A stretch of DNA of 64,000 nt from Oreohelix idahoensis. Lineage: Eukaryota; Mollusca; Gastropoda; Stylommatophora; Oreohelicidae. Below are positions 22,945-33,180 of the stretch, in pieces. Both the position numbers and the translations under genes were made by a program. The notes below the pieces were generated by a model. That model saw only the letters and a list, made by a program, of their open reading frames with translations. It had not been told where the DNA came from and ran no database searches. Numbering within the stretch: position 1 is the stretch's first letter; the number at the start of each line of letters is the position of its first letter. The stretch is from contig JAMPIV010006377.1 of NCBI GenBank assembly GCA_024509875.1, positions 1-64,000 on the forward strand, in the 5' to 3' direction.

Positions 22945-24091
22945 TCACCACCTCTGGCGCTTCGATCGTAGCCTCTTAGATCGTTGGTGCTGCGTATGAC
23001 TCTTTCTCTGCGGCGATGCTTTGGGCTGAGCTTCTGTCATCGGTACAACCCGGCTGGGGACTGTCTTGGTCGACATGTCCCTAGTTGTGCTTTGTCGGGC
23101 TGGCAGTTGCTGTGGTCTAGAAGATTCGCCTACTTGTGCCGCGTCGCTGCTGGCTTGTGACATCTGCTTGCCAGTGCATGTAGCTGTCGAATCTGTAGGG
23201 GGATCGCTCTTGACGTGTTCTGCACTCATTTTGCGTGGACGGTGGCTTACATTCCCCACAGTCTGCTTTTCATGTGTCTCCTCCTCTGAACCTTGACTTG
23301 CACTCCCTCCTCTCTGCTTAAGACGAGTTTCCTCCCCTAACCGACTACCAATCTTCTCGGCTCCCTTAGGGTGACAGTTGTCACGGTCATCTCTTGGCTT
23401 GCACCCGGAAGGAAACCTGGTTGTGGTAGCACGTCTCGGGAAAGAGCTCTTTGAGGGACAGGCGGCTATCAAATGTTCAGTTGACTTGCATCGAAAACAT
23501 CTCTTCGGAAGCGGGCCTTGAGGGCACTTGGCTGCCATGTGGTCTGACAGGTCTCCACAATTGTAGCATCTTATCTTTCTGGGCTTCCTCTGTGCCATGG
23601 GTCGCTTTCTGCTGCCCTTACACTCTTGACCGCCAATGCCGCATACATAAATTGCTTCCATGCCCTGGACCGATGGTTTGCTGTCAAACTCTACTCGTTC
23701 ATTCCTCGCCAGACTCCGGAATCCCTTTCTGTAGATCTTGGTCTGATGTACGAATACATCAATACCTCCATCATCTGGCGTGATGAATCCCCATCCCCTG
23801 CGGACACTGTACCACTTGCAAACTCCTTTTCGCCTTGTCGGTGCAGCTGCGCTGGTCGGTACTGTCAGCTCACTGCTTTCGTTAACAACAGCTTGACTCT
23901 CACATACCAGAACATGCACCTCCTCGTCGTGCTTTGGCTGTTCCCGCGGACACACCTCCTTGTCTTGCGTTGGCTGTTCCCGCGGCTGGCATGGTGCTCT
24001 CTTTCTCTGCACCTCCTCTTGTGCTGGCGAACTGGACTCTGACATCTGTGCTATCTGGGACTTTAGGAAGGATAATTCTGCCCTGAGTGCC
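22945..24091 (-). CDS. Gag-LIN28-like protein, C-terminal part (cold-shock domain plus two zinc knuckles)
   Basis: Counted from the Met at 24045 (366 codons). Residues 73-148 form a cold-shock domain with GVCKWY, GWGFITPDDGGIDVFVHQ and GFRSL. Residues 160-174 are a first knuckle, CYNCGDLSDHMAAKC; its C-C-H spacing is one residue longer than usual. Residues 183-196 are a canonical CX2CX4HX4C knuckle. This order is the LIN28 architecture, an RNA-binding protein known for binding let-7 precursors. The tail (200-366) is basic, Ser/Lys/Arg-rich and ends RSKRQRW. The frame is open up to 24091 and continues in phase into 33181-33626 beyond the nested element, so this is the C-terminal part of one Gag protein of roughly 530 residues, not a separate gene. 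In this position the knuckles would act as nucleocapsid. RNA packaging is inferred. Confidence 0.88.
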
Positions 24092-25002
24092 TGTCATGGA
24101 ATATTCTAATCCACATATATAAATTATCAATTAAATATAAAGCCTAATAAATACATATAATAAAGAAAAGAGCAATGGTAAAATGACAGTGCTGTCACAA
24201 GGAATGTACTCGAAATCCCCCTTGTTTTCTGCTTCGTCTGCAAATTGTAACGCTTTCACGTTGATAGTAAAAGCTTACTGTATTATACCCGCTTTCTTCA
24301 ATGAAACGTGTGCTGTATTTCTTGGAAAAACATTAAGAGGCAGACTGCGTAATGACCTAAATTTTAAATTCCATTCATGTCTTTTTCTACATTACGTTAC
24401 CAAAACGAACGAACAGATGGACAAAAGGATAGCGAGAAGGGAGAGGCAGAAAGCCGAACATTAAACACGCGTCGCGCGATACACAATTACTACTATCACG
24501 CGTGTAAGTCTACAAGCACTAACTTTTTCAGACGGACAGTGATAAAATACACTACCCTTTCCCAGAGTTAGGTTTTAAAATCATAAAAAACGCTTATTGG
24601 GGAAACCTGACATTCTACTGTTTTATGTCCGAAATCCTGACATTAGTCTGACAGTACAGCAGGACAGGTGGCGGTTCTCACATAAAAAATAAAACAACTA
24701 TACGACTATCCTAGAAATTGCATATTTTGAACGCAGCCACGTAGCTCCTTTAAATTAGTATTTTTGGGTTCCTTAGGGCTTGCTGACAAATAATATGTAA
24801 AACGTTACGCAAATAGTCCAGGAATTAATAAATTATACCCAAAATAAAATATTGGGGGTGCCTGACAGCATAAAATCATTTCTGCTCATAAAATTTTTTA
24901 TAACGTGTTTGAAAAAAACCTTACGTTACAGAAATAGCCTACCATGTAAACTCCAAATTGATTGGAGCGCAACAAATGAAAGCCTAACCACGATTGGTCG
25001 GG

Positions 25003-25012
25003 CTATAAATAC
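25003..25012 (+). promoter_or_regulatory. LTR TATA box
   Basis: ctataaatac lies about 180 bases before the aataaa at 25186, the expected U3/R layout. In copy B's 5' LTR the matching site is altered after ctataa. Confidence 0.65.
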
Positions 25013-25185
25013 TATCTTGGTTGTTAGGGGAGACGGGAAAAGATAACATTTTTTCAAACACTTGTCGAAACGTGGCTCATTGGCCAGTCTCGCTGATATA
25101 CACACTTGGGAGCGTTAGTTCGAGACCACTTGTTTAAATGATCTTGATAAAGCATCAGTGCGTTGAAGCCAGCTATATTTTGCTC

Positions 25186-25191
25186 AATAAA
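25186..25191 (+). terminator. LTR polyadenylation signal
   Basis: aataaa in tgctcaataaaagcctgg. It is conserved in all LTRs of this family here. Confidence 0.6.
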
Positions 25192-26542
25192 AGCCTGGAA
25201 GATAAGCAGATGGAAATTTGTGCCAGTTTGTGCCAGAATTCATTGCTAATCAACGTATCTGTGTTTATTCGTATGAATTGTGGTAAGCTTGAACCATTTA
25301 ATATCTTTTAATGAAAATTGAATGTGAATTGTTGATTTATGCCTGTATATATATGTGTAGTTCAGTGGCAAACGTGAGGTAAAGCCTAAAATGCTCCAGC
25401 CTGAATAGAGGGTGTCGGAGAGAAGTAAAACGGCATGGAATGGCCCAACAGTACACTGACACCTGGATGATTGACTAGAAAGAAATAATGCTGGAAGTGC
25501 AGAGGCGTAGTAACCATTAAGAAGGGTAATACTGGAATAAAGTATTTCAGATGAAGCTGACTGTTGGCCTAACGCTCTGAACGCAATGTTTGTGATGTAT
25601 TGTGATCAGTGTAAAAAGAAAATATAAATTAGTTATGAAGTAGAAGGTACATCCTTCTTGATTTCAGGGACAGTGGTCTTGATGGTAGTGAGCAGCACCT
25701 GGTCAGAGCTTTGCTGAATCCAGAGTCGGACAGCATACTCCTTGGTCTTTTTAGCTATCAGTGAGGTGTCTCCTGAGCCCAGAGGAGAATTCGAGCAGAG
25801 GAGTCCTTTCCTGCCGCCATCACTCAAGATAAGCAGAGTTGGCCAGCTGAGCTCAACATTATGTCCCCTCATCTTGAACTGATTTTTTAAAATTAACATT
25901 AAGAGGGGAATTTACTTGTCTTAAAATCAGGAACTGTGAACATCTCCAATACTGGTCCCTAAAGACAAACTATTGAAGTCATGATGACAAATACCAACAG
26001 AGCTTGAACAAAACAAAACCAGTATTACCTCATTTTACTACTACACAACTGACACACATAGAACATTTGTAATAATATATGTCACTACAATATTCATATT
26101 AAATACATTCTGTACATAACTTGTAATTTAAATTGATTGTGATTCCTGGTTCCCTTGTAGTTGAATCAGGACACATATTCATTCATGCCAGTAATGAATA
26201 CATATTGTTATTTGAAAGTTTATCAGTGACTCTTTTAAGATATCTTTGTAGAGTGTTATATGTATGTGAGTGTCACAGTGTTGTCAAGAGTAGTGGATTA
26301 AATTAAATTGTTTATCTGTCTGTTGTTGTGACTTACACTTCATCATACTCATACCCTAGACACATAACGTAGCATCACACTATTCCAGAATAATTCTGAC
26401 TGAGATATATAGATATGTGGTAGCAAGTAAGGTTATCTATAATACACTACTCTTAATAGATATAGATACCTTCACAGCTGATCTCAGTCAGTACACTAAG
26501 TTCCCTATAAGTATTTATAACATCCCACTTCACCACATATAT

Positions 26543-26560
26543 TGGGGGCTCGTCCGGGAT
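26543..26560 (+). other. primer-binding site, tRNA-Pro type
   Basis: tgggggctcgtccgggat, five bases after the LTR. It is identical to the well-known proline-tRNA primer site of gammaretroviruses. The matching site in copy B is degraded. Confidence 0.85.
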
Positions 26561-26728
26561 TTTGAATCTTTAACTATTAAAAATATTGGGGGGTAATTCA
26601 CTTCAGGGAATATAAGAATTAGAAGGTATCCTTGGGTGGAATTAAATAAGGTTGAGCTCACGGTGCCTGTGTTGTCCATTAGAGATTGAATTGTTGGTTA
26701 GACATTGTATTAAGTTACCTGATAGACA

Positions 26729-28825
26729 ATGGCGGACCTGGCCAAATTTCGATCTGCTGCGGTTCAGACTGCAAAAGAGTTAGGATTAGATGGGCAAGTT
26801 ATGGTTGCCTATGTCACAACGGAATGTGACAAATTTATTGAACGCGAAGAAAGAAGATTAGAAAAAGAAGCCGAAAGAAGGTTAGAGGCTGAAAGGGAAA
26901 TTAAGAAGTTACAGTTTGAAGCTGAGGCTGAGACTAAGAGGTTGCAGATTGAGGCTGAGGCTAAGAAATTGGAGGCAGAAAGAGAAGACAAACGATTGGC
27001 TGCAGAAAGGGAAGAGAAGAAATTGGCTGCAGAAAGGGAAGAGAAGAAATTGGCTGCAGAAAGGGAAGAGAAGAAATTGGCTGCAGAAAGGGAAGAGAGG
27101 AAATTAGCTGCAGAAAGGGAAGCAGAAGATAAAAGATTACAAAGGGAACATGAGTTACGACTAAGGGAGTTTGAGTTTCAAGGCCATGCTCCTGAAAATG
27201 GTGCCAGTCCCTTTGCCTCTGATGCTACGGTTACTCAAGGAGCCTCAATCTCAGCTATGAATTTTCATTTAGATCATTTTGTTGAGAAAGACGATGATAT
27301 TGAGAGCTATATAAATAGGTATGAACTATTAGCTACCACGTATGGGTTGGAGAGAGAAAGGTGGAGCTTAAAGTTATCTCAGGGACTTCGTGGGGCAGCT
27401 TATGAAGTTTTTGCAAAAATGAGCAGAGGTGATCAGGAAAATTATGACATGCTAAAGCAGGCTCTTTTGTTAAGGTATGAAAAGAATGCAGAATTCTATA
27501 GAAAAAAATTTAGGAATGCTAAACTACTGTCAGGTGAAACCTATCACCAGTTCTCTGCACGAATAGAGACATACTTGGAGAAATGGACTTCTCTGGGGAA
27601 AACCCAAGATCTTAAGGAAATGGTCCTTATAGAGCAACTAAGAGAGTCCATGGCTCCAGACCTGAGAAAGTTTCTCATGGAACAAGGTGCAGAGAGGCTG
27701 GGTGAGTTGCTAAATGTTGCTGAAAGGTATCAAGCAGCTCAAGCAGAGGTAACAGGTAATAAAAAGAAACAAGTGGATAACTTTAGGGCACCACAGAACT
27801 TTAATAAATTTGATCCTAGGGATCAAAATAAAGGTAAGCACCAATTTGATAGGCCACGGTATGAAAATAAAAATAAATTCCCACAATTCAATGAAAGGAA
27901 ATATGATGAAAGAAAATCTTTCAACCAAGGAAAAAGGTGGTGTAAAAATTGTCAGATGGACAATCATGACACTGACCGTTGCAGAAGGAAACCTGTGTAT
28001 ATGGCAACCCTTCAGGTCAGGTCGACCTCAAGACAGGAGGAGGATATTATGTTGGATACCACTCCAGAAGAGATGAGGAAGGCACAGGCTGGGGATAAAA
28101 CACTCAAGCCATGTTTCAGAAAATTGTCAACTTGTCATACAACTCCAGGCAAGGGAGATTTCTACATGAAAAACAAGTTGATGTATAGGAAGACTGGAGC
28201 TAGATCCAATGGTCACGGACAGCTGGTTCTTCCAAAAAGATATAGGACAGACTTAATAAGGAGCCTACATGTGAAACCAGATGGGGACCATGAGAAGATA
28301 GGTACCATCATTCAAAAGGTGGCTCACAATTATTATTGGCCCAAAGCAAGATGGGACATTGAGAATTTTGTAGAAAGGTGTAGCATAGCACATGAGGGAA
28401 CACCCACAAGTGGGAACATGGATCAGGACCTGGACACGCCACGGGGCAAAATTAGGCCTGATAATAAAAAGAAATATAGATTTGATAAAGTGGACCAAAT
28501 GGAATGGGAAGCCCCTTTTCACGGACAAGCTTCACTTAACTGTTTTACAATGGCCACTATGCGGAGAGTGCAAAAAGATGTCTTACCCCAGGATAAGCCG
28601 AAAATCCCTCAATCGGACTTAAACCAACTGGAGGAAGAAGATGTAGAGAGGAAATCTCTCATCAAGAATTTTAAGTGGGGAGACAGCCCCAAGAGAAAAA
28701 TTGGTAGCGGTCGTTTTGTGCATGAAAATTCTGGGAGGAAAAATCATCACTATAAAGCTTCGAGTGGAAGAGACCATACCGGTGCATGGACAAATAGGTC
28801 CACACAATTAAAGGTCCATATGTAG
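26729..28825 (+). CDS. Gag fused to remnant pol ORF, copy A
   Basis: Start is the ATG at 26729 (MADLAKFRSAAVQTAKEL), shared with copy B. Residues 30-150 are a highly charged coiled coil with four EREEKKLAA repeats. Residues about 177-330 are a SCAN-like capsid domain (VEKDDDIESYINRYELL, then RRKK-type helices and LREFLMEQ-like end). A zinc knuckle with CKNC lies near 405. Compared with copy B, about 375 bp carrying the DTG protease are missing directly after the knuckle. The frame then enters a half integrase zinc finger (NYYWPKARWDIENFVERC) of a different lineage, and about 150 residues I cannot assign, ending at 28825. The integrase catalytic core is absent. Gag forms the particle. The chimeric tail is of unknown use. 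Confidence 0.85.
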   Translation: MADLAKFRSAAVQTAKELGLDGQVMVAYVTTECDKFIEREERRLEKEAERRLEAEREIKKLQFEAEAETKRLQIEAEAKKLEAEREDKRLAAEREEKKLAAEREEKKLAAEREEKKLAAEREERKLAAEREAEDKRLQREHELRLREFEFQGHAPENGASPFASDATVTQGASISAMNFHLDHFVEKDDDIESYINRYELLATTYGLERERWSLKLSQGLRGAAYEVFAKMSRGDQENYDMLKQALLLRYEKNAEFYRKKFRNAKLLSGETYHQFSARIETYLEKWTSLGKTQDLKEMVLIEQLRESMAPDLRKFLMEQGAERLGELLNVAERYQAAQAEVTGNKKKQVDNFRAPQNFNKFDPRDQNKGKHQFDRPRYENKNKFPQFNERKYDERKSFNQGKRWCKNCQMDNHDTDRCRRKPVYMATLQVRSTSRQEEDIMLDTTPEEMRKAQAGDKTLKPCFRKLSTCHTTPGKGDFYMKNKLMYRKTGARSNGHGQLVLPKRYRTDLIRSLHVKPDGDHEKIGTIIQKVAHNYYWPKARWDIENFVERCSIAHEGTPTSGNMDQDLDTPRGKIRPDNKKKYRFDKVDQMEWEAPFHGQASLNCFTMATMRRVQKDVLPQDKPKIPQSDLNQLEEEDVERKSLIKNFKWGDSPKRKIGSGRFVHENSGRKNHHYKASSGRDHTGAWTNRSTQLKVHM
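28300..28825 (+). other. foreign segment replacing the integrase core in copy A
   Basis: The sequence between the zinc-finger remnant and 28826 has no counterpart in copy B, although the frame stays open. Homology to copy B resumes at gttaagaacgtgg (28829, matching 54707). Probably a recombination or template-switch product. Its source is unknown. Confidence 0.7.
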
Positions 28826-28827
28826 CT

Positions 28828-30729
28828 ATGTTAAGAACGTGGACTGATGAAAAGGCAGAGGAAAACATTACATCTTCATACCAATATGTGAATGAGCTGA
28901 CCACTCGGTTGAAAACTGGCTGGAAACTTGCCAATGAAAATTTGAAACAAGCCAGGAAGAAACATGCTGCCTATTATAACAGGAAGGCGAAAGACAGAAA
29001 TTTGGCTGTGGGAGAGAAGGTACTGCTTCTTTTGCCCGGGAGTCAGAATAAGTTACAAATTGGATGGCAGGGTCCATATACAGTTCTAGAGAAGGTGTCT
29101 AGAACAAATTATAAGATAGATAAGAAGGGGAAAGAAAAAATCTATCATGTGAATCTCCTGAAGAAATATTTGGAAAGAGAACATCAGGAAGAGACACACT
29201 TGTTGACCTTGTCCATCGCCATGGAGATGAAAAAGGAACCACTTTCATCATTTGAATATCCATTACACCCCTGTGAGACAGCAGCACAGGTGAAAATCAG
29301 TACACATTTAACGAAAACTCAGAAAGAGAGAGTGCAACAGGTTCTAAATAATCATGCAGAGGTGTTAACAGACCGACCAGGGCATACAAACCTATTGGAA
29401 TATGATATGAAACTCATAGACTCCACACCTGTCTGTATGAAACCATATTCGATTCCGTTTGCTAAGGAAAAAGCTTTGAAGGAAGAGATAGACTATCTAT
29501 TGAAGGAAGGAATTATTTCGCACAGTGAGTCTTCGTATAGTTCCGGTGTTGTACTCTTAAGGAAGCCCTCTGGAGAACATAGACTCTGTATAGATTACAG
29601 GAGACTGAATGCTATTACAGAAGGACAGGTGGATCCATTGCCGGATACAAATCAGCTGTTTGCCAGACTAAATAAAGCTAAATATTTCTCAAAAGTGGAT
29701 CTGAGTAAAGGATACTATCAGATTCCAGTAAAGCCTGAGGTTAGACCATACCTAGCTTTTAGTACCTCAGAAGGACACTATGAGTTTAATAGATTGCCAT
29801 TTGGATTGAAGAATGCGCCTAGTGTCTTCTCTAGAATGATGAGAAAATTATTGGATCCTCTGAATAATCCCTGTATAACAAATTTTATGGATGATATCCT
29901 TATAGCAACAGAAACATTTGAGGAACACATTGACTCTCTGAACATGCTGTTTGATCGACTTAGGGAGGCAAATTTAACAGCCCGTCCAACCAAATGTTGC
30001 GTTGGATGTAAAGAATTGGAATTTTTGGGACACACAGTTTATCAGGGAAACATGACCCCTGACCCAAAGAATTTAGAGAAACTACAGAAAGCCCCGAGAC
30101 CACAAACCAAGAAGGACGTGAGATCCTTTGTCTCATTATGTGGTTTCTACCAGAAGTATATCAAAAACTTTAATTCCATATGTGCACCTTTAACGGAATT
30201 GACACGTAAAGGACTTCCAGATCGCATTACATGGACACCACAATGTGAAATGACTTACCAAGAATTGAAGGAAAAGCTCACAAGTAAACCCATTTTGAAA
30301 TTACCTGACTTAAGTCAAGAATTCATAGTAAGGACGGATGCAAGTAATATTGGGTTAGGTGCAACTTTACTACAGAAATCAGATGCATTGGATGGGGAAT
30401 TAAGCCCAGTGGCATATGCTAGCAGAAAGTTGAATAAAGCTGAAATCAACTACTCAACTAGCGAAAAAGAATGTCTTGCAGTAATATGGGCAATAAAGAA
30501 ATTCAATATTTATCTATATGGGAAGGCATTTAAGTTGCAAACTGACCACAAACCTTTATCGTTTTTAGCACAGGCTAAGCATGAGAACTCTAGGTTACTC
30601 CGATGGTCTTTGCTTCTGGCTCCATATATAATTTTAGCATTGAATATATATCTGGAAAAAACCAATCTGGGAGCGGATTTTTTAAGCCGCCATCCGTGTG
30701 ATGAGAATCACCGTAAACCCCAGAAATAA
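28828..30729 (+). CDS. integrase C-terminus, reverse transcriptase and RNase H, copy A
   Basis: It begins three bases after the stop of the upstream ORF. Residues about 1-100 are the integrase C-terminal domain with the GWQGPYTVLEKV (GPY/F) motif. The reverse transcriptase follows: LCIDYRRLNAI, FSKVDLSKGYYQI, LPFGLKNAPSVF, and FMDD at 353-356 with both catalytic Asp. RNase H then has VRTDASNIGLGATLL and TDHKPLSF. Near 30630 there are two extra bases and, about 30 bases on, one more, relative to copy B. These shift and then restore the frame. It ends ADFLSRHP plus a short tail. RT and RNase H look catalytically complete. The ATG start is nominal, since this ORF was part of a longer polyprotein. 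Confidence 0.92.
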   Translation: MLRTWTDEKAEENITSSYQYVNELTTRLKTGWKLANENLKQARKKHAAYYNRKAKDRNLAVGEKVLLLLPGSQNKLQIGWQGPYTVLEKVSRTNYKIDKKGKEKIYHVNLLKKYLEREHQEETHLLTLSIAMEMKKEPLSSFEYPLHPCETAAQVKISTHLTKTQKERVQQVLNNHAEVLTDRPGHTNLLEYDMKLIDSTPVCMKPYSIPFAKEKALKEEIDYLLKEGIISHSESSYSSGVVLLRKPSGEHRLCIDYRRLNAITEGQVDPLPDTNQLFARLNKAKYFSKVDLSKGYYQIPVKPEVRPYLAFSTSEGHYEFNRLPFGLKNAPSVFSRMMRKLLDPLNNPCITNFMDDILIATETFEEHIDSLNMLFDRLREANLTARPTKCCVGCKELEFLGHTVYQGNMTPDPKNLEKLQKAPRPQTKKDVRSFVSLCGFYQKYIKNFNSICAPLTELTRKGLPDRITWTPQCEMTYQELKEKLTSKPILKLPDLSQEFIVRTDASNIGLGATLLQKSDALDGELSPVAYASRKLNKAEINYSTSEKECLAVIWAIKKFNIYLYGKAFKLQTDHKPLSFLAQAKHENSRLLRWSLLLAPYIILALNIYLEKTNLGADFLSRHPCDENHRKPQK

Positions 30730-30784
30730 TAATAAATTTCTCTATGTGTATATAGAATAAAGGACTGACATATAATGTCTGTTT

Positions 30785-30796
30785 TAAGAGGGGAGG
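30785..30796 (+). other. polypurine tract, copy A
   Basis: taagaggggagg directly before the 3' LTR. The same tract is at 56660-56671 in copy B. Confidence 0.85.
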
Positions 30797-33175
30797 TGTC
30801 ATGGAATATTCTAATCCACATATATAAATTATCAATTAAATATAAAGCCTAATAAATACATATAATAAAGAAAAGAGCAATGGTAAAATGACAGTGCTGT
30901 CACAAGGAATGTACTCGAAATCCCCCTTGTTTTCTGCTTCGTCTGCAAATTGTAACGCTTTCACGTTGATAGTAAAAGCTTACTGTATTATACCCGCTTT
31001 CTTCAATGAAACGTGTGCTGTATTTCTTGGAAAAACATTAAGAGGCAGACTGCGTAATGACCTAAATTTTAAATTCCATTCATGTCTTTTTCTACATTAC
31101 GTTACCAAAACGAACGAACAGATGGACAAAAGGATAGCGAGAAGGGAGAGGCAGAAAGCCGAACATTAAACACGCGTCGCGCGATACACAATTACTACTA
31201 TCACGCGTGTAAGTCTACAAGCACTAACTTTTTCAGACGGACAGTGATAAAATACACTACCCTTTCCCAGAGTTAGGTTTTAAAATCATAAAAAACGCTT
31301 ATTGGGGAAACCTGACATTCTACTGTTTTATGTCCGAAATCCTGACATTAGTCTGACAGTACAGCAGGACAGGTGGCGGTTCTCACATAAAAAATAAAAC
31401 AACTATACGACTATCCTAGAAATTGCATATTTTGAACGCAGCCACGTAGCTCCTTTAAATTAGTATTTTTGGGTTCCTTAGGGCTTGCTGACAAAGAATA
31501 TGTAAAACGTTACGCAAATAGTCCAGGAATTAATAAATTATACCCAAAATAAAATATTGGGGGTGCCTGACAGCATAAAATCATTTCTGCTCATAAAATT
31601 TTTTTATAACGTGTTTGAAAAAAACCTTACGTTACAGAAATAGCCTACCATGTAAACTCCAAATTGATTGGAGCGCAACAAATGAAAGCCTAACCACGAT
31701 TGGTCGGGCTATAAATACTATCTTGGTTGTTAGGGGAGACGGGAAAAGATAACATTTTTTCAAACACTTGTCGAAACGTGGCTCATTGGCCAGTCTCGCT
31801 GATATACACACTTGGGAGCGTTAGTTCGAGACCACTTGTTTAAATGATCTTGATAAAGCATCAGTGCGTTGAAGCCAGCTATATTTTGCTCAATAAAAGC
31901 CTGGAAGATAAGCAGATGGAAATTTGTGCCAGTTTGTGCCAGAATTCATTGCTAATCAACGTATCTGTGTTTATTCGTATGAATTGTGGTAAGCTTGAAC
32001 CATTTAATATCTTTTAATGAAAATTGAATGTGAATTGTTGATTTATGCCTGTATATATATGTGTAGTTCAGTGGCAAACGTGAGGTAAAGCCTAAAATGC
32101 TCCAGCCTGAACAGAGGGTGTCGGAGAGAAGTAAAACGGCATGGAATGGCCCAACAGTACACTGACACCTGGATGATTGACTAGAAAGAAATAATGCTGG
32201 AAGTGCAGAGGCGTAGTAACCATTAAGAAGGGTAATACTGGAATAAAGTATTTCAGATGAAGCTGACTGTTGGCCTAACGCTCTGAACGCAATGTTTGTG
32301 ATGTATTGTGATCAGTGTAAAAAGAAAATATAAATTAGTTATGAAGTAGAAGGTACATCCTTCTTGATTTCAGGGACAGTGGTCTTGATGGTAGTGAGCA
32401 GCACCTGGTCAGAGCTTTGCTGAATCCAGAGTCGGACAGCATACTCCTTGGTCTTTTTAGCTATCAGTGAGGTGTCTCCTGAGCCCAGAGGAGAATTCGA
32501 GCAGAGGAGTCCTTTCCTGCCGCCATCACTCAAGATAAGCAGAGTTGGCCAGCTGAGCTCAACATTATGTCCCCTCATCTTGAACTGATTTTTTAAAATT
32601 AACATTAAGAGGGGAATTTACTTGTCAAATACCAACAGAGCTTGAACAAAACAAAACCAGTATTACCTCATTTTACTACTACACAACTGACACACATAGA
32701 ACATTTGTAATAATATATGTCACTACAATATTCATATTAAATACATTCTGTACATAACTTGTAATTTAAATTGATTGTGATTCCTGGTTCCCTTGTAGTT
32801 GAATCAGGACACATATTCATTCATGCCAGTAATGAATACATATTGTTATTTGAAAGTTTATCAGTGACTCTTTTAAGATATCTTTGTAGAGTGTTATATG
32901 TATGTGAGTGTCACAGTGTTGTCAAGAGTAGTGGATTAAATTAAATTGTTTATCTGTCTGTTGTTGTGACTTACACTTCATCATACACATACCCTAGACA
33001 CATAACGTAGCATCACACTATTCCAGAATAATTCTGACTGAGATATATAGATATGTGGTAGCAAGTAAGGTTATCTATAATACACTACTCTTAATAGATA
33101 TAGATACCTTCACAGCTGATCTCAGTCAGTACACTAAGTTCCCTATAAGTATTTATAACATCCCACTTCACCACA
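30797..33175 (+). repeat. 3' LTR of copy A (2379 bp)
   Basis: Near-identical to 24092-26537. It lacks about 68 bases after cttgtc at 32625. Confidence 0.93.
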
Positions 33176-33180
33176 GTGCC

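Larger units (their letters stand above)
24092..26537 (+). repeat. 5' LTR of copy A (2446 bp, subfamily A)
   Basis: Starts tgtcatggaatattc and ends cacttcaccaca. TATA box ctataaatac at 25003-25012, with an inverted CCAAT (attgg) just upstream. Polyadenylation signal aataaa at 25186-25191. This gives a U3 of about 0.9 kb and a long U5 of about 1.3 kb. Confidence 0.93.
24092..33175 (+). mobile_element. Gmr1-type Ty3 LTR retrotransposon, copy A (internally rearranged)
   Basis: LTRs are 24092-26537 and 30797-33175, with 5-bp TSD gtgcc (24087-24091 and 33176-33180). Internal order is gag, half of the integrase zinc finger, a foreign segment, integrase C-terminal domain, reverse transcriptase and RNase H. 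The protease and the integrase catalytic core are missing compared with copy B (49505-59059). Integrase-before-RT order with Ty3-type proteins is the hallmark of Gmr1-like elements. The LTRs differ at only a handful of bases plus one deletion of about 68 bp in the 3' LTR. Insertion is therefore recent, and movement must have used enzymes from another copy. Confidence 0.93.

Noticed and set aside
22945..24045. LIN28-like ORF as a standalone host LIN28 gene
   Set aside because: It is intronless, lies between LTR and polypurine tract, and continues in frame into a Gag N-terminus once the nested element is removed.
24183..25046. Short plus-strand frames inside the LTRs (about 64-93 codons)
   Set aside because: They vary between LTR subfamilies and show no motif. 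Considered chance frames.
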